Assembly (NCBI GenBank): GCA_900323505.1
Contig: OOIN01000005.1
Coordinates: 1,426,001 to 1,490,000, forward strand
Reading direction: 5' to 3'
Length of the DNA: 64,000 nt
Origin: Ustilago trichophora
Lineage: Eukaryota; Basidiomycota; Ustilaginomycetes; Ustilaginales; Ustilaginaceae
Shown: one piece after another, positions 38,806-47,747 of the stretch
How the letters are laid out: each line of letters begins with the position of its first letter
How positions within the stretch are numbered: the stretch's first letter is position 1
Notes under the pieces: generated by a model
Seen by the model: the letters and a program-made list of their open reading frames with translations, nothing else
What the model was told of the DNA's origin: nothing
Database searches by the model: none
Made by a program: the position numbers and the translations under genes

Positions 38806-40602
38806 ATGCTTGCAAAGAACCTCAGCTCCCTCCTGGTCGCACTTCTATCTGTTGGCTTGCCATTTGGCGCAGACGCCGCCGCCATTCAAAAGCCTGGTCT
38901 TCAACAGTCGCAGACTTCCAAGACGCGCGCTGATCAAATCAAGGCTGCCTATCGCACATCGTACCAGGCTTACCTCAAATACGCTTCGGGTCACGATGCC
39001 CTTCTCCCTCTCAGCAATGGCTTCACTGACCCGTTTGGTGGTTGGGGCGCCAGCGTAGTCGACTCGCTCAGTACTTCGTTTCTGATGGGTCACAAGGACC
39101 TGTACGACCAAGGTGTCGAGTACTCGAAACGCATTGATTTCACAAAGACTTCGTCCGAGACCATCTCTCTGTTTGAGACCAACATTCGGTACCTCGCAGG
39201 CTTGATTTCGGCATACGAGCTCGGCGGCAAAAAGGAGCACAAGCTCATCGACCAAGCAAAAGTCGTCGGTGACCACCTCATCACAGGTTGGCTTGGCAAC
39301 AACCCGCTTCCTTGCAACACACTCAAGTGGAACAACCTTGAAAAGCCGGACCAGTGCAAGTCTTCTGGAATTGCTGAGGCTGGTACGCTCATCCTCGAGA
39401 TGGACCGACTGTCCAAATACACTGGCGATCCCAAGTACCTTCGCCTCGCCACCAAGAGTATGAAGGCCATCGCCGAGTCCAAAGCCGTCTTCCCCGGTCT
39501 CTTCCCTCAGGTCTACAACCCGGTCACGGGTCAACCTGCTGATGACTACGTGACCTGGGGCGGAGGAAGTGATTCATTCTTCGAATACCTCATCAAGTAT
39601 GCATACCTCATTGGAGATGATCAGGATGTTTGGATTCCGACGTGGGTCAACTCGGTCTCGTCGTCCATCGAGCATTTGGTCGAACACCCGGAGCAGACGC
39701 AGCAAAGTCAGCTCGCCTACCTCACCGACTACTCGGCATCCAACGGTGGCAATCTGCCACGCTGGTCGCACCTCGGCTGCTTTGCCGGCGGCAACTGGAT
39801 TCTTGGCGCAAAGATGATCAACCAGCCCACATTCGACCAGTACGGACAGGCTCTTACCGCGGCTTGTGCCAACACCTACACTTCCAGCTCCTCCGGTATG
39901 GGTCCCGAGAGCTTTGTCTTTATCGGCCAGGGCAACAACACCAACGGCATCACCATCAAAGACCCCGACTTCTACCGTCAGCACGGCTTTGACTTTGAGG
40001 TGACGCAGTACATCCTGCGACCCGAGGTGATGGAGTCGGTCTTCTACGCATATCGTATCACAGGCGATGCAAGGTGGCAGGAGATTGCTTGGAACGCCTG
40101 GCAATCCATCTACCGCCACTGTCTCGTAAAGCAGAATGGTGCACTTGCCGCCCTCGCCAATGTCGACTCGGCCAACCCGACCAAGCTGGACGACTCCGAA
40201 TCGTTCTTGTACGCCGAGACGTTCAAATATCTCTACCTGATCTTTGCTGATCCCGAGGTGGCCAACTTGAACAAGTACGTCTTCAACACCGAGGCGCATC
40301 CTTTCCTGGTTGACAAGCCGGACAAGGCGAGCTACAAGGCGCCTGCGGTCAATGTCGCGCCAAAGGACCAGCCCAGGCCAAAGAAGACGCAGCCCGTGGA
40401 GCAGGGTACGCCAGTAAAAGATTTTCGGGATGTACCCGTGCCCAAGTTCTCGAGCCTGCCTGGGATGAAGATGCCCTCTGGTGGTGGTGGAAACACGCTG
40501 AGTAATGTACTTGGCATGTTGAAGAAGGGCCCGACGAGTGGGAAGCGCTACCACGGCAGGGCTGCTGGACGCAGGAGGCAGACTGCAGACGACGTCTACT
40601 AG
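38806..40602 (+). CDS. Secreted class I alpha-1,2-mannosidase (GH47)
   Basis: A glycoside hydrolase that trims alpha-1,2-linked mannose from N-glycans or extracellular mannoprotein. The intronless product has 598 residues, starting with a signal peptide (SLLVALLSVGLPFGADA). The GH47 barrel runs from about residue 45 to 500. It includes DPFGGWGASVVDSLSTSF, a SNGGNLPRWSHLGCFAGG segment and the conserved end: ESFLYAETFKYLYLIFADP and YVFNTEAHPF, where the Thr binds calcium in this family. No N-terminal membrane anchor is present, unlike Golgi Mns1, so it fits secreted fungal GH47 enzymes. The last 90 residues are a Pro/Lys/Gly-rich tail with basic pairs (GKR, RRR) that could be Kex2 sites. Confidence 0.94.
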   Translation: MLAKNLSSLLVALLSVGLPFGADAAAIQKPGLQQSQTSKTRADQIKAAYRTSYQAYLKYASGHDALLPLSNGFTDPFGGWGASVVDSLSTSFLMGHKDLYDQGVEYSKRIDFTKTSSETISLFETNIRYLAGLISAYELGGKKEHKLIDQAKVVGDHLITGWLGNNPLPCNTLKWNNLEKPDQCKSSGIAEAGTLILEMDRLSKYTGDPKYLRLATKSMKAIAESKAVFPGLFPQVYNPVTGQPADDYVTWGGGSDSFFEYLIKYAYLIGDDQDVWIPTWVNSVSSSIEHLVEHPEQTQQSQLAYLTDYSASNGGNLPRWSHLGCFAGGNWILGAKMINQPTFDQYGQALTAACANTYTSSSSGMGPESFVFIGQGNNTNGITIKDPDFYRQHGFDFEVTQYILRPEVMESVFYAYRITGDARWQEIAWNAWQSIYRHCLVKQNGALAALANVDSANPTKLDDSESFLYAETFKYLYLIFADPEVANLNKYVFNTEAHPFLVDKPDKASYKAPAVNVAPKDQPRPKKTQPVEQGTPVKDFRDVPVPKFSSLPGMKMPSGGGGNTLSNVLGMLKKGPTSGKRYHGRAAGRRRQTADDVY

Positions 40603-40786
40603 AGTGTTGCACTGTGTAGGGTGATGATGCCGAGAGACGCTTTCGATTCTTGTTATGCTCCGTGTCAGCGATGCTCTAATTTCACGACTGGTTACGTTGC
40701 CTCGAATCTGGCCGTCACAGACCTTTCAGAAAGGTCGAATTTTGTGTTGAGAATGTGCCCATTGCTGTTCCTATGCCGTATCGAGA

Positions 40787-41430
40787 TCATGACGTGATAG
40801 AGGATGTCCCGTACAAAGAATCCAAAACGCTCTGTAACCCATTCTTTCCCTTGCCCGCATTATCCCTGAACCGTGTATATGACCACTCCTCGACCTTTCT
40901 CGCCGCCGATGAGAGTATTCCTTGCAAGCCAGTGCAGCTGATGTTTGCAGTCTGATTGAATACTGTCACCTCTTCTTGGCTCTTTATCCTGGGCGTGTAA
41001 GTGATGTACTCTTTGACCAAGAGGTATTGGGAGAGGGAAAGGTTGGTACTGCTCATCTGTACGCTCTTTGTGAAAGGATTGACCATGACCACTTCTCGAA
41101 CGTAGGTATCTTCACTTGCGCCCATGAGTCTGATGGCCCAACCGGGAGCTCCTTGACGTACACCGATGATGCGTTCGGTGCGAAGAGCGCCAGAGAGGGG
41201 GTCGAGGGTTTGCGAGATGGTGTCGACCGACACGACGTGGTCTGCGTACGGATTTGGGTATTTGTTCCATACGGCTAGGAAGAGACGCAGGTATCAGGAA
41301 TTCGTATGAGGAAAATTAGCGAGGAGATCAAAGGTAGATGAGGGAGTGGTGAGAGGGGACGTCACGAACCATTGGCTGTTTGGTACCACGGATTTGAGAA
41401 TTCTTGCTCTTGGGTAAAGGTCTTTGGCAT
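40787..41430 (-). CDS. PRELI/MSF1 (Ups) family mitochondrial lipid-transfer protein, two exons
   Basis: Ups proteins, paired with Mdm35, carry phosphatidic acid or phosphatidylserine across the mitochondrial intermembrane space. Exon 1 is 41370-41430 and exon 2 is 40787-41274, with a 95-base intron. The donor is GTTCGT, weaker than the GTAAGT used elsewhere here, and the acceptor is CTAG. Splicing joins EQEFSNPWYQTAN to AVWNKYPNPYADHV, giving the canonical PRELI N-terminus (NPW then KYPNP). The product is about 182 residues. Other family features are SVDTISQTLDPLSGALRTER, VVMVNPFTKSVQMSSTNLS and the C-terminal helix (GLQGILSSAARKVEEW). Whether it corresponds to Ups1, Ups2 or Ups3 cannot be told by eye. 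Confidence 0.85.
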
Positions 41431-42158
41431 CTTGTGGGCGAAGAGGCGATGTAGAATTGATGAAACTCGGTGCGAAGTAGTTCTGTGTTGTGATCGTCGG
41501 TAGAGAGCTGTTGCGGATGATGTTTATGAGTGACAACACAAGCACAAGACTAGAAGATTCAAAAGGAGGTTAGGGTTATGTTGGCCGGTGCACATGCACT
41601 TGCACGCGTGTGGCTTTTCACAGCCAGTTCGATATGTGGAGAACGCATCGGGAATTATAAATAATAGATTTATAGGAATGAATTAGGACGGACCACGCGG
41701 GAATCCTAGGTGCTGCAGTTCTTTCTTTTTTCCTCTTGTTTCTTATTATTTATTTCTTGTTTTTCAAACCGATCCCGAAGAAGGCGGTGCTGGAAGTATC
41801 CCCGAGTCAAAACCAAAAGCCAAGCCCGATTTCGAAGAAACATCAAAAAATAAAAGAAAACAGAATTCGAGGCAACCGGCAATCAAAGGTTTTTGCCCAA
41901 CACTCTTCTCTGAAACGCGCGTGTCCAACACACCGGACCAGGTTGCATGAAACTCGCGCATCCTCGTGTCCGAATCGATCCTTGCTTCTTGCGATCATCG
42001 TCATCATCTCCTTCTATTCAACGAGCCGCAACGGTCTGACGAAAATTCCCTTATCGCCTAAGGCATTCGGACACTACCTTTGCACGATACGCTCGGCGTC
42101 GGCTTCATTAACCCACATAGAAACCCTGCTCCATCTTGATATCTCGATTGGATTCAGA
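41431..42158. promoter_or_regulatory. Divergent promoter, PRELI and thioesterase genes
   Basis: Only short frames are present, and none has an ATG joined to the thioesterase frame before 42159. The stretch has an AT-rich segment (TTATAAATAATAGATTTATAGG, 41654-41675), T/C-rich tracts at 41718-41770 and a telomere-like GGTTAGGGTTA at 41568-41578. Confidence 0.45.
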
Positions 42159-43250
42159 ATGCGTCCATCATCAATAGCCTCGAGCCCTTTCCGACTAGCT
42201 GCGTCGAGCCCAAGCAGTGCCCGTCTCACTACTTCATCCACCATCTCGGCCTCGAGATCAACGATCGTATCGTCATGCGCAACAGCATCTAGCTACGCTG
42301 CACGACGACCCCTCTCCACCACCCCCACGCCCAAAGCAGCCGGAAGCACATTTGTCAAGGCCACCATTGCCTTGTCTCTGGTCGGCGTCACTTCGTACCT
42401 CTTTGGCTCCTTGTATCCTCCGCAGGTGCTCAAGCTTCTCTTTAAACCTCCTTCCCCACCTCGACTCAAGAGTGATGGACCGGAAGCGGAAGCACACATG
42501 CGTGAGATCGAAGATGCACTCCACTCTCTACCGCTCATTAAGAATCTCAAGTCTGCTTCTGTCGCACACGGCTCCGCTGCTGAGCTCGAAGTGCTCCGTT
42601 CGCAAGGCAAACATATCACAGATCTCGACCCTGCAACCACTGTCGAAGTCCCCGCTGGTGGCAAGATCCCAGGTGCCAACGTCGCTGTTGCAGGCCCTCC
42701 CGTCGAAGGCGGTGCTGCCGATACCCATCAGTACGTCATGACCCGTCCTTACCTCAAGTACAGCCGCGAAAAAGCGCAGCACAATCTCACCGCTGGCTCC
42801 CTCCGCGGACCCGGTATGGTCGCTGTTCCCCCCCTTGTGTTCACAAAGACTGGCCACGGCGCTACACAGCTCGGCGGCACAGAGGGCGACTCTACCATCA
42901 TCCTCCACCTCGGACGCAGCGTATGTGGTCATGACGGCATCGTGCACGGTGGAATGCTAGCAACCGTCTGCGATGAGGCTCTTGCCAGGACAGCCATGTA
43001 CAACTTGCCCGGCAAAATCGGCGTCACCGCCAGACTAGAGATCGACTACAGGAAACCCACCATGGCCAACCAATTTATCGTGTTGCAGACCGAGCTGATC
43101 GAGAAGAAGGGGAGGAAGGCCGTGGTCAAGGGAACAATGAAGGATGTTGAGGGTCAGCTCTTGTTGGAATGCAGGGCGATTTTCGTCGAGCCCAAATACG
43201 CGAGGTACTTCTTAGATGCAAAGGCTATCAAGCAGGCCATTGAGGGGTGA
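42159..43250 (+). CDS. Mitochondrial hotdog-fold thioesterase (4HBT)
   Basis: An acyl-CoA thioesterase-like protein of 363 residues. The N-terminus is rich in Ser, Arg and Ala with almost no acids (a presequence of about 60 residues). It is followed by one membrane segment (KATIALSLVGVTSYLFGSLY, about 68-87), suggesting inner-membrane anchoring as in yeast Fmp10-like proteins. The hotdog domain at about 245-350 carries HGGMLATVCDEALART near 263, then GVTARLEIDYRKPT and a final strand (GRKAVVKGTMKD). The start chosen is the first ATG; the open frame continues upstream but has no Met. The gene converges on the EFM5-like gene 189 bases away. Substrate unknown. Confidence 0.88.
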   Translation: MRPSSIASSPFRLAASSPSSARLTTSSTISASRSTIVSSCATASSYAARRPLSTTPTPKAAGSTFVKATIALSLVGVTSYLFGSLYPPQVLKLLFKPPSPPRLKSDGPEAEAHMREIEDALHSLPLIKNLKSASVAHGSAAELEVLRSQGKHITDLDPATTVEVPAGGKIPGANVAVAGPPVEGGAADTHQYVMTRPYLKYSREKAQHNLTAGSLRGPGMVAVPPLVFTKTGHGATQLGGTEGDSTIILHLGRSVCGHDGIVHGGMLATVCDEALARTAMYNLPGKIGVTARLEIDYRKPTMANQFIVLQTELIEKKGRKAVVKGTMKDVEGQLLLECRAIFVEPKYARYFLDAKAIKQAIEG

Positions 43251-43439
43251 TTCAAAAACCACAATACCAGAACGCTCAGCCTTTGTTTTCAGCACCAACT
43301 CTCTCTATCTGCTTACTCTTTTTCAGCGCACAGTGCGCTTTGTATCACCATATACATTGACGATCCGGTTGAGTTATTAGACCGTATACATTAGGATATG
43401 CTATCAATAGACTTTACTATCATTCTATCAGTCTTGGAT

Positions 43440-44450
43440 CTAGACTCGACCCCAGATACCGAAAGCATTAGCCAAACCATGATGCTCTACGTCCAAATCT
43501 AGCTTCTCCAGCCAAGGTTCACCGTACATTCTTCTTGCCTCTTCTGCGATACTCTCTCCGGTGCACAATAGCATCTTTGCGTCTGGTTTGGCAAGCAATT
43601 GTGCTGTCTTTGCAACTTTGGCTTGCGTATCCGCGTTTAAGAAGGGTGGGTCTGCTACCAGTACGTCAAAAGTGCCCAAGAGCTCTTTCGGTACGGTCTC
43701 GGGTTCGTGCAGATTGTAGTAGACGAAACTTGTCTTGCTGAGGGCGTGGAAACGTTTATCCACCTCAAACACAAAGGCGTTGTTTTTCAGCGAAGGAAAT
43801 TCGTGCACAAATCCAACCCATGCTGTTGGGCAGCAGAGGAATCCTACTCGAGCATCGCCAAAGGCTTCTTTTACTGCCAAAGGTTCCGTAGCAATGGACG
43901 AAGATGGAGAGATCAAGTTGAAGATGAGCTGCGAGAGTTCGTGGACAAATTTGGCAGAGTACCAGAATTGAGAGAGTTGCCAGGATTCGCCAAAAGTCTT
44001 GCGGAATGTGTCCACGTCCAACCCGTTCGATTGATCTCCTTCAGCATCGCCATCGACACTGCCAGCATCGTTGTCGTCATCGCTCTCGACCTGCAACCTC
44101 GAGCTGAGATTGGCCAGCATCGAATCGGCCGAATCCGGAGCCACGCCGTTCAACCTCTCCAAATCCGCAATTGCTTCAATCTCGGCCAACAATGCAGCCT
44201 CTGCTTTTGCCTCTTCTTCCGCCTCCTCCTCGGGTGTCAACTTTTTCTTCTCTTCCTTTTCCTTTTGTGATCGTTTAGCTGCCTTGGACTTCTTGCCAGA
44301 TTTGCGTGAGGAGGACTGGGTGAATTTGAGTAGTTGCGCTTCCTCGGCTGCCTTTTCCGCTCGAAACTTGTCCAAAGCGGCTAGAGCAGACGTATCGAGA
44401 TCGTACGTCTCACCATCTTGTGGCGGCTGTGTTGTTGTTGTATCGGACAT
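43440..44450 (-). CDS. EFM5: EEF1A lysine methyltransferase, EFM5/N6AMT2 family
   Basis: Predicted to methylate a lysine of translation elongation factor eEF1A. The product has 336 residues, against about 215-250 in most relatives. The extra length is an N-terminal Lys/Glu-rich coiled region (about 25-105) and an acidic linker. The conserved domain begins near 155 with SWQLSQFWYSAKF, the EFM5 signature. It continues with VGFLCCPTAWVGF, the catalytic motif VADPPFLNAD near 267 and CTGESIAEEARRMYG. The (D)PPF form separates it from ordinary DNA N6-adenine methylases with NPPY. The gene symbol is given on family resemblance. The gene is intronless. Confidence 0.9.
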   Translation of the reverse strand: MSDTTTTQPPQDGETYDLDTSALAALDKFRAEKAAEEAQLLKFTQSSSRKSGKKSKAAKRSQKEKEEKKKLTPEEEAEEEAKAEAALLAEIEAIADLERLNGVAPDSADSMLANLSSRLQVESDDDNDAGSVDGDAEGDQSNGLDVDTFRKTFGESWQLSQFWYSAKFVHELSQLIFNLISPSSSIATEPLAVKEAFGDARVGFLCCPTAWVGFVHEFPSLKNNAFVFEVDKRFHALSKTSFVYYNLHEPETVPKELLGTFDVLVADPPFLNADTQAKVAKTAQLLAKPDAKMLLCTGESIAEEARRMYGEPWLEKLDLDVEHHGLANAFGIWGRV

Positions 44451-44785
44451 TGTGGAGTTATGCTCAGGGTCGATGAGATCGAGGTTAGAGCGTTGGTTCG
44501 GAACAATGTGAATTCACGGTGGGAAGCTGGAAGAATTTGATATGCCGTGTTCGGGATTCGGTTTTCGGAAGCAAGAGTCAAAATTTATTCGGCTTGCAAG
44601 CCTCCACATCCTATCACTTTTTCGGCTTGCTCTACGATTCGACTTGACCTTATACGGATGCTGTCAACTAGATCTTCGACATAAGACACAGTCTGGTGCA
44701 CGCTGAGAGAGTGATGAAAAAAATGAGAATACATTGCAGCCAAGCTACCAAAACAAAAGACTACATTCCTTTAAAAGTTTCTGTT
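44451..44785. other. Intergenic gap, EFM5 promoter and RCC1-gene 3' flank
   Basis: The 335 bases contain no protein-like frame and no notable repeat. Confidence 0.45.
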
Positions 44786-47095
44786 TTACTCGACGATCTT
44801 CCAATAGACAACGGTGGACACAGTACCAGCCTTGATACTCTCCTCCACTGTCAGATTCTTCTTTGTCTTGCCCTGCTGAACCTGCACAGCCGGCGCTCCG
44901 GGTGTAGGTGCGAGTTGATCCTTGACTGAGACGGTTGGTGGCAGGTGAGTATCCGATTTGGTCTTGGATGCGAGCTGCAGTCGGTTATGTGGCATGTGGG
45001 TGAGCGCACCCGAGTGCAGATCTGCCTCTCGAAGCTTGGGGTCGACTGTTGGCAGTGTTGCTGCTGCAACGGCTGCTGCCTTTGCTGGGTTGACGACCAG
45101 GCCGTCCTGTTCCGAGATGACGTTGCCTCCAGCGATACTGGTGAGCGAAGGGAGCGGCTTCAAGTGCTGCGGGACAGCGAGGTTGGACCTCTTGCTGAGA
45201 CCGAGCTGGAAACCGGCGTTGGCACCCCAGACCATGACGTCGCGGCCGAAAGCGAGATGGCCGGCGGACTCAACAGTGTCGAGCACAAGGGCGACGTGAC
45301 CGGGTTTGCCAATACTGATGCTGTGAATCGGGACGGGATGCGTCTTGCCAGTAGCCTCAGAGAATTCCATCAGCCCAGACACCGTCTTGACTCGAGAAGG
45401 CTGCGAGACGACTTGACTCCACATGGCGTTACCAATCGTACCCCATTGGCCCTTGCCCGATGCAAGCAGGTCAATCTTCAGTCCGTTGCCGACACCAGAT
45501 GATTCGCGGCGAGTGGTCATGAAGAAAGAGTTGTCGGCACCGGCCGCGATGGATGTGGCGCGGACATCGAGCGAGTTGTTGCTGAACGAACGGCTAAGCA
45601 CGACCTCTGTGGGGACGGGTACGCACTCCATGCTGAAGTTGGAGCCGAGACCGCACTGACCGTGAGTGTGGCGACCCCATGCGAGCACACGTCCGTCATG
45701 GGTTCGTGCAAGCGAGTGTTCGCTTCCAGCAGCAATCTGTACAATGTTGAGCTTGCGGAGGGCTGGAATCTCGTGCAGAGTCGTGCACCATCGGATACTG
45801 CCAGTGGGTTCAGTGAGAGGTTTGGGTGAGGGCGCTTGATCGGTGCTGGTCTGGAAGGCGGGCTCAGAGCTGGCTTTGGGCTTTGAGGTGCGGTTGGTCT
45901 CGGTCGAGGGGGCTGGCAGCCACGAAGAAGGGACAAGCGTGGAGATGGGTCGACCGCCGTGATTCTCTTCGAGCTCGGCAAAGACGCGCGGTTCGAGAAG
46001 CGTCTCGACATGGCCGGCTTTGCTGTCGGGGGTCTTTGGTGCATTGAGCCATACCCTGCGAGTGCCGAGCTGACCGAAAGCGTTGCCCTCTTCGCTGATA
46101 GGTGTTGCGAATGTGCGACCCTTGTTGGAGATGGTCAGCAGGTGGTGGCTGCCGGCAACGATGTCTTGGACTTTTTCGGTGCTTCCCCAATGTGCAGATG
46201 GGGCAGGGTGCAGCACTTCATGGTCGATCGTCGGACTCGCAAAGGCATTGAATAGCTTGAGCGGGTTAGGCGACCAACCAGGGTACTTGGGCTTGGACTG
46301 AAGCTGCTGAACCGCCGAAAAGACGTAGATGTGACCGTCTTTCGAGAGCGCGTAGATCTTCTCTTCAGTTGCTTCGACCTTGATGATGTTCTTTCCTGTA
46401 AGAGTCTTGACCGGGTTGAGCACAAGGCTGGCCGTATTGCCGAGGGGAGCGTTGAGGTTGGCACCGGTTTTCTCGCGTCTTCGGCCCAGAGGCACATCCT
46501 CGATGGCAGTCATCTCGCGCACGGAAGGATCAAAGAAGCCGAGACCCCATTGAAAGACATCACCATTGGCATCTACAGCAACACCGTGCTTTTCCTGAAG
46601 GTTGATGTCACGCAGCGCAACACCATCGAAGAAAGGGATGGATCGGGGCGAGCGGATGAGTGTCACTGAAGGAGCATCAGGCGCAACGACGTTGTACCTG
46701 TTCGAGCCCCAGGCATAGACACCTTGGAGCTTTGCACGCTGTCGCATCTGATCTTGCTGTGACATGGTGGTAGGCGTAATGTCGTCGGTGGTGGCTACCG
46801 AGGGAGCAGCCTCACTGTGAACGGGCGATGTAATTGTGTACCACGTGGTCAGAGCCACAGCCGTGACGGCCGCTGCAGCGGTGGTGTATCGGACACCATT
46901 TCGACCAGCATGCTTTCTTGCGTTCTCTTGCGCTGTCATACGAGCGGCAATGACCCTGGAGTTGGACGAGGTCGAGTGCGCTCGAACAGCCGCTGAAGTG
47001 TGATGGCGGAGAGCCCTAGCACGAAGAGGAGATGCAAAGGTGGCAACGCCCGAACGAGCAGGCGCCGCTCTCACTACCGTGATGGAAACCACCAT
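44786..47095 (-). CDS. Mitochondrial RCC1-repeat protein, Fmp25-like
   Basis: A 769-residue protein with a basic, Ala/Arg/Ser-rich mitochondrial presequence (about 1-70) and a membrane segment (TTAAAAVTAVALTTWYTI, about 72-90). Beyond it are RCC1-type beta-propeller repeats. Examples are GVYAWGSNRYNVVAPD near 125, QWGLGFFDPS, AAGSEHSLARTHDGRVLAWG near 475 and DVMVWGANAGFQLGL near 640. The repeats are spread over about 560 residues with long Pro/Ser-rich insertions. Yeast Fmp25 is a relative needed for respiratory complex III assembly. The C-terminus is VEESIKAGTVSTVVYWKIVE. The gene diverges from UVDE across 652 bases. Confidence 0.87.
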   Translation of the reverse strand: MVVSITVVRAAPARSGVATFASPLRARALRHHTSAAVRAHSTSSNSRVIAARMTAQENARKHAGRNGVRYTTAAAAVTAVALTTWYTITSPVHSEAAPSVATTDDITPTTMSQQDQMRQRAKLQGVYAWGSNRYNVVAPDAPSVTLIRSPRSIPFFDGVALRDINLQEKHGVAVDANGDVFQWGLGFFDPSVREMTAIEDVPLGRRREKTGANLNAPLGNTASLVLNPVKTLTGKNIIKVEATEEKIYALSKDGHIYVFSAVQQLQSKPKYPGWSPNPLKLFNAFASPTIDHEVLHPAPSAHWGSTEKVQDIVAGSHHLLTISNKGRTFATPISEEGNAFGQLGTRRVWLNAPKTPDSKAGHVETLLEPRVFAELEENHGGRPISTLVPSSWLPAPSTETNRTSKPKASSEPAFQTSTDQAPSPKPLTEPTGSIRWCTTLHEIPALRKLNIVQIAAGSEHSLARTHDGRVLAWGRHTHGQCGLGSNFSMECVPVPTEVVLSRSFSNNSLDVRATSIAAGADNSFFMTTRRESSGVGNGLKIDLLASGKGQWGTIGNAMWSQVVSQPSRVKTVSGLMEFSEATGKTHPVPIHSISIGKPGHVALVLDTVESAGHLAFGRDVMVWGANAGFQLGLSKRSNLAVPQHLKPLPSLTSIAGGNVISEQDGLVVNPAKAAAVAAATLPTVDPKLREADLHSGALTHMPHNRLQLASKTKSDTHLPPTVSVKDQLAPTPGAPAVQVQQGKTKKNLTVEESIKAGTVSTVVYWKIVE

Positions 47096-47747
47096 TTTGC
47101 AGTGTCTGAAAGAGGGTGAGATGATGGTACAATGACCTGATGGGAGGTGACGAAAGCAACACTGCTGATGGAAGGTCTGGCGAGCAGATCAAGGAAAGAG
47201 TACCATTGGAGGGTGGCCCTTGCAACCTTATTCTCAGCTAAGCGACACCAGATTGGTAAGCAAAAAGTTAATGAAAAGTGTTAGACCTTTGTTTTTCAAT
47301 CCAAATTTTTCGCTCAGAATTCCTCCACATGCAAAGGTTGCAGCAGACCCTGCAGCAGCCAGAAATCGAAAAGCGCAACGCACAATGAGCTCACCTCTGA
47401 CCCGCTTCCACCTATTGCGCGAGGCACACAGTGACTGATCCTTTCTGTCTTTACAGTCTCGTGGTGACCATGATTGCTCGACCCAAATGGGTCAGTCTGA
47501 GCGCCACCTATGTCTTGGTCGCACAAGGCGTGACTTGATTCAGTCGACCATTCTTCTCGTGTCTGACGCGAAGTGTCTGACACTACTGCCAATCGCCATC
47601 GTATTCTTGTCCTGAACACCATCACACTCCGATTCAGGAAGTTTGAACTTCAATTCCCCCACTCAAAACTTTCGCAGCATCTCCCACACAGCTCCGGCAC
47701 ACTCAGCACTGCTGTTGCTCAGCTTACACCGCAGCAGGTTCTGCTGC
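47096..47747. promoter_or_regulatory. Divergent promoter, RCC1-repeat and UVDE genes
   Basis: No independent gene is seen. The UVDE frame is open back to 47643 but has no ATG before 47748. No paired GTTTGGCGT sites like those in the REV3-PMS1 promoter are visible. Confidence 0.45.
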
